The notes beneath the pieces were generated by a model. It searched no databases and had not been told where the DNA came from. It was given only the letters and a program-made list of their open reading frames with translations. DNA of 39,230 bases, from NCBI GenBank assembly GCA_903902515.1, contig CAIUVD010000079.1, positions 1 through 39,230 on the forward strand, given 5' to 3'. Shown here piece after piece: positions 1-9,678 of this stretch. The first letter of the stretch is position 1; every line of letters starts with the position of its first letter. Source of the DNA: an uncultured Planctomycetota bacterium. GTDB taxonomy: Bacteria; Planctomycetota; UBA11346. The position numbers and the translations under genes were made by a program.

Positions 1-556
<556 letters not shown>

Positions 557-558
<2 letters not shown>

Positions 559-632
559 GTCCGGAAGTCCGGAAGTCCGGAAGTCCGGAAGTCCGGAAGT
601 CCGGAAGTCCGGAAGTCCGGAAGTCCGGAAGT
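557..632 (+). repeat. Tandem array of the 8-bp unit CCGGAAGT, nine full copies
   Basis: Nine uninterrupted perfect copies of CCGGAAGT occupy 561-632, preceded by a partial AAGT that overlaps the guaB stop codon. The unit contains the palindrome TCCGGA. The reverse complement of the same unit (ACTTCCGG) forms a four-copy array on the other side of the small gene. The two arrays could pair in the transcript or extrude in DNA. Each unit also contains GGAA, a weak Shine-Dalgarno-like core. Confidence 0.97.
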
Positions 633-645
633 CTCATCGGGAACC

Positions 646-1047
646 ATGGCTACCTTCAAGCATTTTTCGGACATACAGGCCTGGCAACGGGCACGCATCG
701 TGGCTGGCGGGATACACCGCCTGACTCGCGATGAACGTCTTGCCCGGGATTTCGCCCTGCGTGACCAATGCCGCCGGGCAGCCATATCGATCATGGCCAA
801 CATCGCTGAGGGATTTGGGCGGGGTTCTGACAAGGAATTTGCTCGTTTCTTAGACATTGCTCGTGGGTCGGCCGCAGAGTTAGAATCACACCTGATCTTG
901 GTTGGGGACCTGTATGAGGACCTCGTTGAACCGATCCGTGCCCTACGTGGCGAACTCGACTTGTGTCTGTCCATGATCGCCAAACTCACGACCTACCTTC
1001 GATCCCCAGGACTTCCGGACTTCCGGACTTCCGGACTTCCGGACTGA
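646..1047 (+). CDS. Four-helix bundle protein (S23/IVP family)
   Basis: A 133-aa protein of the 23S rRNA intervening-sequence / four-helix-bundle family. The family signature is clear: an N-terminal DIQAWQRA helix, the central [14 protein letters not shown] and [21 protein letters not shown] helices, and a fourth helix ending near residue 120. Its biochemical role is not established. Relatives lie in rRNA intervening sequences, and Avd of diversity-generating retroelements shares the fold. The start is ATG 646, shortly after CGGGAACC. The last 12 codons are written by the downstream repeat array and give a [12 protein letters not shown] tail that is not part of the fold. The gene sits between guaB and guaA and ends 2 bp before the guaA ATG. 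Codon use looks less GC-rich than in its neighbours, which suggests acquisition. Confidence 0.88.
   Translation: MATFKHFSDIQAWQRARIVAGGIHRLTRDERLARDFALRDQCRRAAISIMANIAEGFGRGSDKEFARFLDIARGSAAELESHLILVGDLYEDLVEPIRALRGELDLCLSMIAKLTTYLRSPGLPDFRTSGLPD
1011..1045 (+). repeat. Tandem array of ACTTCCGG, four copies, inverted relative to the upstream array
   Basis: Four perfect ACTTCCGG units (1011-1042) plus ACT. The unit is the exact reverse complement of the upstream CCGGAAGT array, so the small gene is bracketed by inverted tandem repeats. The array is translated as the C-terminus of the four-helix-bundle protein. It also supplies the only SD-like sequence (GGA, 1041-1043) upstream of guaA. Because 8 is not a multiple of 3, each copy gained or lost changes the reading frame. 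Confidence 0.97.
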
Positions 1048-1049
1048 AC

Positions 1050-2594
<1,545 letters not shown>

Positions 2595-2595
2595 C

Positions 2596-4782
2596 ATGAC
2601 GCGGCGTTGGCGCATCCGCCTCGTCTGGCTATCCATCATCCTCGGCGTCCCCGCCGCCGTGGCCTGTGTGGCCATCTCCCTGGTGTGGACCGGGCAGGTC
2701 GAACGGCTGATCGCCACCCGATACCATGCCATGCTGCCCGGCGACCTCTCGGTCGGTTCCCTGGTGGTGGTCGGGGCCGATGAGATCGAGCTGCGAAATG
2801 TCGCCATCCGTGATGGATCCCACACCCCGCTGGTCGAAGCCCGCACGGTCTGGATGCGCCTCGACATGGTGCGCGGTGCCCCCCTGGCGATCCGCGTCGA
2901 AGGCGTCCGGGGCACCCTGGATCGGCAGAATCTTGCGCTGCTGAATGCGATCACCGACGCCACCAGCCGCATGCCAGAGTCGAATCCCCCCCTCGACTTC
3001 ACCATCGAATCCGACTGCAACGCGGACCTGCCCCAGGGCCTGAAAGTCCGGGATTCGCGGGTCGTGGGCCGAGTTCAGGGCCCGCTCTTCGAAATCGACG
3101 GGACGGCGACCTTTGATGGTCGGCCGGTGAAGGTGCAGGTCTGGAACCGTCCTATCCAAGGGTCGATCCAGAATCGCCGGATCGGTGTCGAACTATTGGA
3201 GGTCCAGGGGCCCGGCCGCCTGGCCGTGAAGGCCTGTGCCGACCTCGGGCTGCTGCCGGAAGCACCGGAAGGGATCCTCGCCCTGGTGCCGGAACTCGTC
3301 GACGTGTCCGGCTCCCTGGTGACCCGGGATGTCGGGGTCTTCCGTTTTGGCACGGATGCGGATGTCCGATGGGGCGCCCTCCCAGGCCGCGCGGCAGGTC
3401 GACTGCGCACGCGCCTGGATGCCGATGCCCACCGGGTCCAATTCACCAACCTCCGCCTGGATGACGGTGACCTCGGTCGGATCGGGCATACCTCCCAGGG
3501 TCCGGCGGTGGCCATGATCGACCTGGTGAAAAACCATTTCACGCTCCAGGGCCCCGCCGTGCTTCCGGGACCGCGCCTGCCCCTCCCGCCGGGTCTGCCG
3601 CTGGAGTCCCTGGTCGCCTCGGCGCCGCGCCTGTCCCTGACCTTGGGGCTGGAGGGCACCAGCGGAGCGGTGGTCCTGAGCGGCCTGGAAGGCAGCCAAA
3701 GCCGGGCAAGTGCCACCTGGGGCGAAGGCCAGCCCCTGCGGATCGCCGCCACGGAACTGCCCCTGTCCCTCGGACAACAATTCCTGCCGCCCTCCGTCAC
3801 CCTGACCGGCGGCATTGCCTCGACCATGACCCTGGTCCTGGATGTCCGTTCCGGCCTTGGTCAGGTCGGCCTTATTGAGGCCACGGCCACGGTCCGGCAG
3901 GCCCGGGGCACCCTGGCAGGCTGGGGAGTGGGCCCCCTCGACGGCGACCTCCGGGCCACCCCCGCAGATGACGGCCTGCGGTTCCAGATCACCATGCCCC
4001 AGGGCACCATTGATGTCACGGGCGGGATGGCCGGAGCCCGCGCGACCCTCGAACTCAGTAAGGTCGAAGCCTTTTTAGCCCTGCTCCACGGCCCGATGGA
4101 ATTACCGGATATCCGTGGACAACTCGGCGTCTCCATGGCTTGGCGCCAGGACGGGGCCCAACGGAAAATCACGGTCCAACGCCTGACCCTGGGTGGCGTT
4201 GGTCTCCCGGACCGGTTACGGCGACTGGCGGGGACCCTCACCGGACATCTGTCCTGGGCTGAAGCGGCCCCCTTGTCGATCAATCTTGGTGGCCAACTGA
4301 CTGGCGGAGAACTCCTTCTTCCCGGTGGCTGGCTCGATCTCGCTGCCCGTTCCCCGATCTTCGCCCTCGACCTGGATCTCACGCCCCCAACCGGCGCCGA
4401 TCCGGGATGGATCAACCTGCGCCAATTGCTGGTGCGTGGTGCCACACCCAATGGCAAACCCGTTGAGGGCGCCTATTCTGCGGAATTCCGTGGGCGCCTG
4501 ACCCTGGAAGGCAGCGGAACCGCCGAAGGACTGGTCGATCATGCGGACCTCGACTGGATCAACCGCCATGCGACCCGGGGTGGGGCCCTGGCCACCGGCC
4601 AAGGGGCCATCACCTGTACGGCGGAACTCCGGGAAGGAGCGGTGACCCGCGTCGTCGGCAGCTTCCTGCCCCTGGATGTTGACCTGACCATCGGCCAGCG
4701 TTTCCGAGCCAGCGGCATCACCGGTGCCGTGGCCTTCACCCTCGACCAGCCCGCACCCCCGCCCACGAAAGGCACCCCATGA
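2596..4782 (+). CDS. Membrane-anchored AsmA/YdbH-like protein
   Basis: A 728-aa protein with one N-terminal hydrophobic segment at about residues 8-30, after a basic start (MTRRWRIR). A long beta-rich body follows, with repeated Leu/Gly strands such as LSINLGGQLTGGELLLPGGWLDL. This organisation resembles the AsmA/YdbH/TamB group of envelope-spanning lipid-transport proteins, and YdbH seems nearest in feel, but no diagnostic motif was found and the C-terminus is shorter than YdbH. The expected location is anchored in the inner membrane with the body in the periplasm. The start ATG 2596 lies 1 bp after the guaA stop; the frame opens further upstream only inside guaA. The stop overlaps the next start (ATGA). 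The family assignment is tentative, but the gene itself is well supported. Confidence 0.55.
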   Translation: MTRRWRIRLVWLSIILGVPAAVACVAISLVWTGQVERLIATRYHAMLPGDLSVGSLVVVGADEIELRNVAIRDGSHTPLVEARTVWMRLDMVRGAPLAIRVEGVRGTLDRQNLALLNAITDATSRMPESNPPLDFTIESDCNADLPQGLKVRDSRVVGRVQGPLFEIDGTATFDGRPVKVQVWNRPIQGSIQNRRIGVELLEVQGPGRLAVKACADLGLLPEAPEGILALVPELVDVSGSLVTRDVGVFRFGTDADVRWGALPGRAAGRLRTRLDADAHRVQFTNLRLDDGDLGRIGHTSQGPAVAMIDLVKNHFTLQGPAVLPGPRLPLPPGLPLESLVASAPRLSLTLGLEGTSGAVVLSGLEGSQSRASATWGEGQPLRIAATELPLSLGQQFLPPSVTLTGGIASTMTLVLDVRSGLGQVGLIEATATVRQARGTLAGWGVGPLDGDLRATPADDGLRFQITMPQGTIDVTGGMAGARATLELSKVEAFLALLHGPMELPDIRGQLGVSMAWRQDGAQRKITVQRLTLGGVGLPDRLRRLAGTLTGHLSWAEAAPLSINLGGQLTGGELLLPGGWLDLAARSPIFALDLDLTPPTGADPGWINLRQLLVRGATPNGKPVEGAYSAEFRGRLTLEGSGTAEGLVDHADLDWINRHATRGGALATGQGAITCTAELREGAVTRVVGSFLPLDVDLTIGQRFRASGITGAVAFTLDQPAPPPTKGTP

Positions 4783-5099
4783 GGACGCTGACCAGTGAAG
4801 CCGAGGCCGAAGCCTTCCTGGCGGAACCGGGCCCGCGCTGGCTGTTGAAGCACAGCAACGCCTGTCCCATCAGTTTTGCCGCTCTTGAGCAGGTCGAACA
4901 GCACCTGGCCGCCGCCGGCCTGCCCGCGGCCTTGGTGGTGATCCAGGAATCGCGGCCCCTCTCGAACTGGCTGTCCGTGCGCCTGGCCCGGGTTCACCAG
5001 AGCCCGCAACTCTTCCTGCTCGACGGGGGGACCGTCCGTTGGGCGGCCACCCACTGGTCGATTACGGCCGAGGCCATGCGCACGGCCTCCAAGCCCTGA
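4779..5099 (+). CDS. YtxJ/BrxC-like thioredoxin-fold protein (monothiol bacilliredoxin family)
   Basis: A 106-aa protein with the family core WLLKHSNACPIS near residues 21-32. The single Cys at about residue 29 is in the position of the BrxC/YtxJ active cysteine (HSxxCPIS). An ESRPLSNWLSVRLARVHQSPQLFLLDGG segment follows; it contains the conserved R-P-x-S-N and the thioredoxin-like SPQ before the last strands. In Firmicutes such proteins reduce mixed disulfides with bacillithiol. Whether this organism makes bacillithiol cannot be judged from the window, so the redox partner is unknown. The ATG overlaps the preceding stop by 4 bases (ATGA), which indicates translational coupling. The protein is probably cytoplasmic, with no signal peptide. 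Confidence 0.8.
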   Translation: MRTLTSEAEAEAFLAEPGPRWLLKHSNACPISFAALEQVEQHLAAAGLPAALVVIQESRPLSNWLSVRLARVHQSPQLFLLDGGTVRWAATHWSITAEAMRTASKP

Positions 5100-5103
5100 T
5101 CCC

Positions 5104-5991
5104 ATGGCCGACCTCACGATCGCCATCGCCTCCCGGGCCCTCTTCGACCTGTCCGAGGGGGACGGCATTTTCCGTGCCCAGGGTTCCGAGGCCTACCGGG
5201 CCTACCAGCGGGAGCGCGAGGACGTGGCCCCGGCCCTCGGGGTGGCCTTTCCCTTCATCCGTCGACTCCTGGCCCTCAACCGCGACGCCCCGGGGGCGGT
5301 CGAGGTGGTGCTGATCTCCCGCAATGATCCCGATACCGGCGTGCGGGTTCGCAATGCCCTCGAGCACTACGAACTGCCCATCAACCGCTCGGCCTTCACG
5401 GGCGGGCGCAAGCCCTGGTCCTACCTGGCGGCCTTCCAGACCCAGCTGTTCCTTTCGGCCCACGCCCCGGATGTGGAAGAGGCCATCGCCGCCGGCCATG
5501 CGGCCGGCGTGGTCCTGCCCGGGGCCGCGGCCGATGATGCCAACGACGATGAATTGCGCCTCGCCTTCGACTTTGATGGCGTACTCGCGGACGACGGCAG
5601 CGAGAAGGTCTACCGCGAGCGGGGCTTAGCGGCCTATCATGCCGCCGAGCGCGAGGCCGTCGGCACCGCCCTGGCCCCGGGCCCCCTGCAACCGTTTTTG
5701 GAACGCCTGGCCCGGATCCAGACCACGGCTGCACGGATCCGGACGGCCATCGTCACCGCCCGCAGCGCCCCGGCGGATCGTCGGGTGGCCACCAGCCTGC
5801 GGGCCTGGGGCGTACGGGTCGATGAGGCCTATTTCGTCGGCGACCTGCCCAAGGACCGGATCCTGGGGGAATTCCGACCCCACCTGTTCTTTGACGATCG
5901 CAAGGCCAACGCCGCCCTTGGCGCCACCGCCGGGCCCTCGGTCCACGTGCCCTTCGGGATCCTCAATCGCGGAGTGGCCCCCTCGCCTTGA
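5104..5991 (+). CDS. 5'-nucleotidase (cytosolic NT5C1-like family)
   Basis: A 295-aa protein that matches the cytosolic 5'-nucleotidase family (Pfam 5_nucleotid/PF06189 type), which removes phosphate from nucleoside monophosphates. Recognisable blocks in order: IAIASRALFDL at the N-terminus, VEVVLISRNDPDTGVRVRNALEHY, the AFTGGRKPWSYLAAFQTQLFLSA block, LAFDFDGVLADD (HAD-like aspartates), IRTAIVTARSAPADRRV, LRAWGVRVDEAYFVGDLPKDRIL, and the LFFDDRK motif. No signal peptide is visible. It lies 4 bp after the bacilliredoxin-like gene in the guaBA gene string. It could therefore balance the GMP/IMP pools made by the upstream enzymes; that role is inference. Confidence 0.87.
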   Translation: MADLTIAIASRALFDLSEGDGIFRAQGSEAYRAYQREREDVAPALGVAFPFIRRLLALNRDAPGAVEVVLISRNDPDTGVRVRNALEHYELPINRSAFTGGRKPWSYLAAFQTQLFLSAHAPDVEEAIAAGHAAGVVLPGAAADDANDDELRLAFDFDGVLADDGSEKVYRERGLAAYHAAEREAVGTALAPGPLQPFLERLARIQTTAARIRTAIVTARSAPADRRVATSLRAWGVRVDEAYFVGDLPKDRILGEFRPHLFFDDRKANAALGATAGPSVHVPFGILNRGVAPSP

Positions 5992-6022
5992 ACCGCGTTC
6001 GTTCGGCGGACCATGGCCCGCC

Positions 6023-6026
6023 GGAG
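6023..6026 (+). promoter_or_regulatory. Ribosome binding site for homoserine dehydrogenase
   Basis: GGAG lies 6 bases before ATG 6033. It supports that start over the upstream in-frame TTG at 5988, which would overlap the 5'-nucleotidase stop and add 15 residues not typical of the family. Confidence 0.65.
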
Positions 6027-6032
6027 AATGCT

Positions 6033-7316
6033 ATGCGTCGTGTGGCGATTGGCCTGATCGGCTGGGGAACCGTAGGCGGCGGAGTGGTGGACATCCTGAA
6101 CCGGGATGCCGCCCTGCTGCGGGAACGCTGCGGGCTGGACCTGTGGCTCAAGACTATCGTCACCCGCGATCCGTCCCGGACCCGGGACCAACGGACGGGT
6201 GCCACTGTCGCCACCGACCTCCGGGCCATCCTCGACGACCCGGAAATCCCGGTCGTTATCCACCTGGTGGGCGGCACCACCGTCGCCAAGGACCTCCTGG
6301 TGGCCTGCTTGAAGGCCGGCAAGCACGTGGTTACGGCCAACAAGGCCCTGATCGCCGAGCATGGGGATGAGCTTTTTACCCTGGCGGCCCACCAGGGCGT
6401 CGGCATCGCCTTTGAGGCGGCCGTCGCCGGAGGCATCCCGGTAATCGCCGCCCTGCGGGACGGCTTGGTCGCCAACCGCATCGAATCCATCAGCGGGATT
6501 TTGAACGGTACCTGTAATTTCATTCTGACCAAAATGGAGGCCGAAGGCTGGGGCTATGATGAAGCCCTGGCCGAGGCTCAGAAACTCGGCTACGCCGAAA
6601 CCGACCCCACCCTGGATGTCGATGGCACGGACACCGCCCATAAATTGGCGATCCTGGCCCGCATCGCCTGGGGCGGCCGGATCCCCCTCTCGAGCCTCAC
6701 CATCGAAGGCATCCAATCCCTGACGGCCACGGATATCGCCAGTGCCAAAACCCTGGGTGCCCGCATCAAATTGCTGGCGGTAGCTAGAAACCGGCCCGAA
6801 GGCCTGGAGCTGCGGGTCGCCCCCACCCTGGTGCCCCTCGACCACCCCCTGGCGTCGGTGATGAAAAATGCCAATGGCATCGCCCTCCAGTCCAGCGCCG
6901 CAGGTCCCACCTTGCTGACGGGACTTGGGGCAGGTGCCCTGCCGACGGCCAGCGCCGTCCTTGCCGACGTCGTGGATGTCGCGAGTGGTCGCTACCAGGC
7001 CACGGTGGGCCATTACGGATTCTTTACCGGGCTTCAGCCGGTGACGCTGTTACCAGAGGCCGAAGAGAACACGGCCTGCTATGCCCGCTTTACGGTTGCT
7101 GACCGTCCGGGTGTGCTGGCTGCGATTGCCACCGCGCTCTCAAACGGTGGGGCGAGTGTTCAAACCATTTACCAGGCTACGACCACTCACGATCGTGCCG
7201 TCATCGAAGTCATGACCCACCCCCTCCGCCTGGGATCCTTCCGGCAAACGGTGGCGGCCATCGATACCGGTGGCCTGACCGTGGCTCCAACCCGGGTCCT
7301 ACGTAAATGGCTGTGA
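6033..7316 (+). CDS. hom: Homoserine dehydrogenase
   Basis: Reduces aspartate semialdehyde to homoserine, the branch point towards threonine and methionine. The 427-aa length is normal for the long ACT-containing form. The Rossmann motif GWGTVGGG is at residues 10-17. The family blocks KHVVTANKALIAEHG, FEAAVAGGIPVI, ISGILNGTCNFILTKM and the LGYAETDPTLDVDGTDTAHKLAIL signature follow in order. A C-terminal ACT domain begins near YARFTVADRPGVLAAIATAL, so end-product feedback is likely. It is the last gene of the + strand series begun by guaB, with 41 bp before its ATG, so it may be co-transcribed. The parS/parAB segment follows. Confidence 0.95.
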   Translation: MRRVAIGLIGWGTVGGGVVDILNRDAALLRERCGLDLWLKTIVTRDPSRTRDQRTGATVATDLRAILDDPEIPVVIHLVGGTTVAKDLLVACLKAGKHVVTANKALIAEHGDELFTLAAHQGVGIAFEAAVAGGIPVIAALRDGLVANRIESISGILNGTCNFILTKMEAEGWGYDEALAEAQKLGYAETDPTLDVDGTDTAHKLAILARIAWGGRIPLSSLTIEGIQSLTATDIASAKTLGARIKLLAVARNRPEGLELRVAPTLVPLDHPLASVMKNANGIALQSSAAGPTLLTGLGAGALPTASAVLADVVDVASGRYQATVGHYGFFTGLQPVTLLPEAEENTACYARFTVADRPGVLAAIATALSNGGASVQTIYQATTTHDRAVIEVMTHPLRLGSFRQTVAAIDTGGLTVAPTRVLRKWL

Positions 7317-7338
7317 ATGGGTTTTTGTTGACCTATAT

Positions 7339-7354
7339 CGTTCCACGTGGAACG
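7339..7354. promoter_or_regulatory. parS centromere site 1
   Basis: The perfect palindrome CGTTCCACGTGGAACG has a core (GTTCCACGTGGAAC) that matches the known ParB-binding parS consensus of bacterial chromosomes. It lies 60 bp before the parA start and 23 bp after the homoserine dehydrogenase stop. It should load the ParB protein encoded just downstream. Confidence 0.93.
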
Positions 7355-7376
7355 TTCCGCCGATGGATTCGGGTCA

Positions 7377-7392
7377 CGTTCCACGTGGAACT
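7377..7392. promoter_or_regulatory. parS centromere site 2, overlapping the parA leader
   Basis: A second GTTCCACGTGGAAC core (7378-7391), 38 bp centre to centre from site 1. It ends 7 bases before the parA ATG, and its GGAA half (7387-7390) is the only SD-like sequence there. Bound ParB would therefore cover the parA translation start region, which suggests autoregulation. Confidence 0.92.
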
Positions 7393-7398
7393 TCATTC

Positions 7399-8139
7399 AT
7401 GACCCGCATCATCGCGGTCTCAAACCAAAAAGGTGGCGTAGGGAAGACCACCTCCGTTATCAATCTCGCTGCCTTTTGCGCGTTAGCCGGACGAAAAACG
7501 TTAGTCGTGGACAATGATCCTCAGGCAAACGCCAGTAGTGTCCTGGCTCCTGAGATCACCAGTGGGTCCATTTACCGAGGGATGAAACCCGTGGCCGTAG
7601 AAGGAGAGCCCGGTCTATGGGTTATTCCCTCCAGCGCGTCCCTAATTGATGATGAGCGAGAGCTGACCCGTCAGCCCCAAGGTCGCTATGCCTTGTCAGC
7701 GGCACTGGAGCCCTATCGGGGGCAATTCGATCTGATTTTCCTCGACTGCCCCCCAAACTTGACGCTGCTGCCCACGAATGCCCTGTTAGCGGCAGATGAT
7801 CTCCTCCTTCCATTGCCCTGTGAATATTTTGCGATGGAAGGCCTCGGACAGCTTTTGGCCTACGTGGAGGACCTCCGAATCACCGCAGGATCTAAGATTC
7901 AGCTCGCAGGTATCCTGTTAACCCTCTTTGATCGCGACAATCCCAGATCTTTTGAGGTAGACGCTGATCTCCGAGAACATTTCGGCGAACGGGTGTTCTC
8001 CACCAGAATTCCCCGCGACCGTCGGCTCGCGGCAGCACCAAGTCATGCGCGTTCGATTTTGACCTACGATCCCTTGAGCCCAGGTTCCATTGCCTACGCT
8101 TCAGCGACGAAGGAGTTTCTCCGTGTCCTTAATCGATAA
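7399..8139 (+). CDS. parA: Chromosome partitioning ATPase ParA (Soj)
   Basis: A 246-aa ParA/Soj-type P-loop ATPase that moves ParB-parS complexes along the nucleoid. The deviant Walker A KGGVGKTT is at residues 11-18, followed by LVVDNDPQANAS (switch I; the usual Gly after DPQ is Ala) and LIFLDCPPNLTLL (Walker B). No extra N-terminal DNA-binding domain is present, as in chromosomal Soj. The start ATG 7399 puts MTRIIAVSNQ in place. An upstream in-frame ATG at 7363 would translate parS site 2 and is unlikely. The stop lies inside the parB reading frame, a 17-bp overlap. The base composition appears less GC-rich than in the flanking enzymes. Confidence 0.95.
   Translation: MTRIIAVSNQKGGVGKTTSVINLAAFCALAGRKTLVVDNDPQANASSVLAPEITSGSIYRGMKPVAVEGEPGLWVIPSSASLIDDERELTRQPQGRYALSAALEPYRGQFDLIFLDCPPNLTLLPTNALLAADDLLLPLPCEYFAMEGLGQLLAYVEDLRITAGSKIQLAGILLTLFDRDNPRSFEVDADLREHFGERVFSTRIPRDRRLAAAPSHARSILTYDPLSPGSIAYASATKEFLRVLNR
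8109..8115 (+). promoter_or_regulatory. Ribosome binding site deciding the parB start
   Basis: GAAGGAG lies 7 bases before GTG 8123, within the 3' end of parA. It selects the GTG start over the earlier in-frame ATG at 8090. Confidence 0.75.
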
Positions 8140-9001
8140 TAGTATCGCCCGTAGCATGAAGAATGTGTTGGAACGGACCCAACGCCGTGAGGGTCTTAAA
8201 GGGTATCTTGAGGTTGAAATCGGTTTGGTGGTTCCGAGCAAGGACAACCCGCGTCAGCACATCGAGCCTGAAGAGTTGGCGGAGTTGATCCAAAGCATCC
8301 GCACCCATGGCATACTGCAGCCCCTCGTCGTTCTTCGACAGGCCGTAGGATATGAGATTCTCGCCGGACATCGTCGTTTTTTTGCCGCCAAGGAAGCGGG
8401 CCTCCATGTGGTTCCGGTGGTCATCCGTGAGGGGGATGATCCCCAGCACATCGCTGAATTGCGGTTAGTGGAAAATATCCAACGCCAGGATCTCAATCCC
8501 ATTGAGCTGGCTGAAGCCTATAAGACGTTACTCGATGCTCACGGGTTAACCCACGATGAGCTCGCAGAAAGAATTAATAAAGACCGTAGTACTATAACCA
8601 ACGCGCTTCGACTGTTGGCCTTGCCTGAGAACCTGCGTGAAGACATTTCCAAAGGCCGACTGACCTTAGGACATGCCAAGGTTCTGGCAGGTATTCAAGA
8701 TCCGTCCTGGATGCAGACCCTGGCCCTGAAGGTCATCAAGGACGGTCTTTCCGTCCGCGTTACGGAAAACCTTGCGCGACTTGGACCTCCCCAGACAGGA
8801 ACCGTAGAAAAAGCGGAGAAGAGTCCGGCGGCCAAGGAGCTTGAGACGAATATTTCCTATTTATTAAATACCAAGGTAACCATTAAAGAACGTAAAGGCG
8901 GTAAAGCCGCCTTGACCATGCATTTTAATGACCGTGATCAGTTAAACCGGATCTTGGTGATCCTGTCAAAGGTGATGGATCGTCGCGCGCCTGGGTCCTA
9001 G
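8123..9001 (+). CDS. parB: Chromosome partitioning protein ParB (Spo0J)
   Basis: A 292-aa ParB. It loads at parS as a CTP-dependent sliding clamp. The N-terminal domain includes the nucleotide-binding AGHRRFFAAKEAG segment at about 81-93 (usual GERRYRA) and VENIQRQDLNPIELAEAY at 116-133. A helix-turn-helix region follows (LTHDELAERINKDRSTITNALRLLALP, about 142-168). The C-terminal dimerisation domain ends in a basic/hydrophobic segment. The GTG 8123 start overlaps parA by 17 bp, so translation is probably coupled. The two parS sites ahead of parA are the expected targets. Confidence 0.95.
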   Translation: MSLIDNSIARSMKNVLERTQRREGLKGYLEVEIGLVVPSKDNPRQHIEPEELAELIQSIRTHGILQPLVVLRQAVGYEILAGHRRFFAAKEAGLHVVPVVIREGDDPQHIAELRLVENIQRQDLNPIELAEAYKTLLDAHGLTHDELAERINKDRSTITNALRLLALPENLREDISKGRLTLGHAKVLAGIQDPSWMQTLALKVIKDGLSVRVTENLARLGPPQTGTVEKAEKSPAAKELETNISYLLNTKVTIKERKGGKAALTMHFNDRDQLNRILVILSKVMDRRAPGS

Positions 9002-9013
9002 GACTGTGGCGAT

Positions 9014-9445
9014 CTAGGGAAAGCGACGCGGAGTCCCATCTATCTGCGGAGCCCACGGTTCCCCAGAATCCGGACGACGATCCGAAGAACCGCGTTCCTT
9101 TTTAAGCGCACGGGGATTTTGGAGAATCAAGCGATCCGTAGGACCACGAACTGCCTGAACATGACGATCACGCTGCGCCGCATGGTCTAACTTGGCCGCC
9201 TCGTTGGAGCGCCGTGAACCCCGAGGAATGGTTCGTAAGTCCTGGCCCGCCTGGTCCCGGAGGGAACGTAAATCCCCAGCGTTGTCGGCATCAGGATGGG
9301 CAGCAAGGATACGATCCAGATCCGCCGCCGTGTCAGCCCCGAGGCCCTGGACCGCTCCGGAGGGGTCGTAGGACGCCTGGAGAAGTCTGGCACATCCTTG
9401 GTTCAGGATACCAAGAGCACAGAGGACTACTAAAGGGATACGCAT
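9014..9445 (-). CDS. Small putative lipoprotein
   Basis: A 143-aa product starting at ATG 9445 (minus strand). Its N-terminus, MRIPLVVLCALGILNQGC, looks like a lipoprotein signal with Cys18 as the acylated residue. The lipobox (LNQGC) is atypical at -3 and -2. The remainder is polar, rich in Asp, Arg and Ala, and has no recognised domain. An earlier in-frame ATG at 9592 would add a 49-residue basic leader without homology and is less likely. The gene is convergent with parB and divergent from dnaN. The function is unknown; the signal peptide is the main reason to accept it. Confidence 0.55.
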   Translation of the reverse strand: MRIPLVVLCALGILNQGCARLLQASYDPSGAVQGLGADTAADLDRILAAHPDADNAGDLRSLRDQAGQDLRTIPRGSRRSNEAAKLDHAAQRDRHVQAVRGPTDRLILQNPRALKKERGSSDRRPDSGEPWAPQIDGTPRRFP

Positions 9446-9678
9446 AAACGCTTCGTGATGTTCAAAGCCCGTGTCGAAATGCAGTCGAAAACTCCTGAGG
9501 CGGATGAAAACTCGTGACAGGGACCTCCCCCACCGGGGACTTGCCGACCGAAACCAGCGGATCAACAGCCCCGTCAACAGACGATTTGACACGCGGATCC
9601 TCTTTCCAGTCTTGGGCTTGCAGGGTATCCTATTGCTTTTGACACCCTTGATGGTGGTGGTATTGGTTATATTCCATC
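9446..9678. other. Divergent intergenic region between the lipoprotein gene and dnaN
   Basis: This 233-bp gap should hold promoters for both flanking genes. No DnaA box (TTATCCACA-like) cluster was seen, so it does not look like a replication origin. Short open frames crossing it lack ribosome sites and homology. Confidence 0.5.
9639..9666 (+). promoter_or_regulatory. Possible dnaN promoter
   Basis: TTGACA at 9639-9644 is followed after 16 bases by TATTGG (9661-9666), a poor -10. If it is used, the transcript would start within a few bases of the dnaN ATG at 9679. A better TATATT (9668-9673) sits too far from the -35 element for a normal sigma-70 promoter, but could act as an extended or leaderless -10. 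Weak evidence. Confidence 0.25.

Noticed and set aside
5829-7013. Minus-strand 394-codon frame opposite homoserine dehydrogenase
   Set aside because: Shadow of the dehydrogenase and nucleotidase genes, low-complexity composition, no homologous block.
9002-9678. Replication origin near parAB/dnaN
   Set aside because: No DnaA-box cluster or AT-rich unwinding region was seen, and dnaA is absent from the window.
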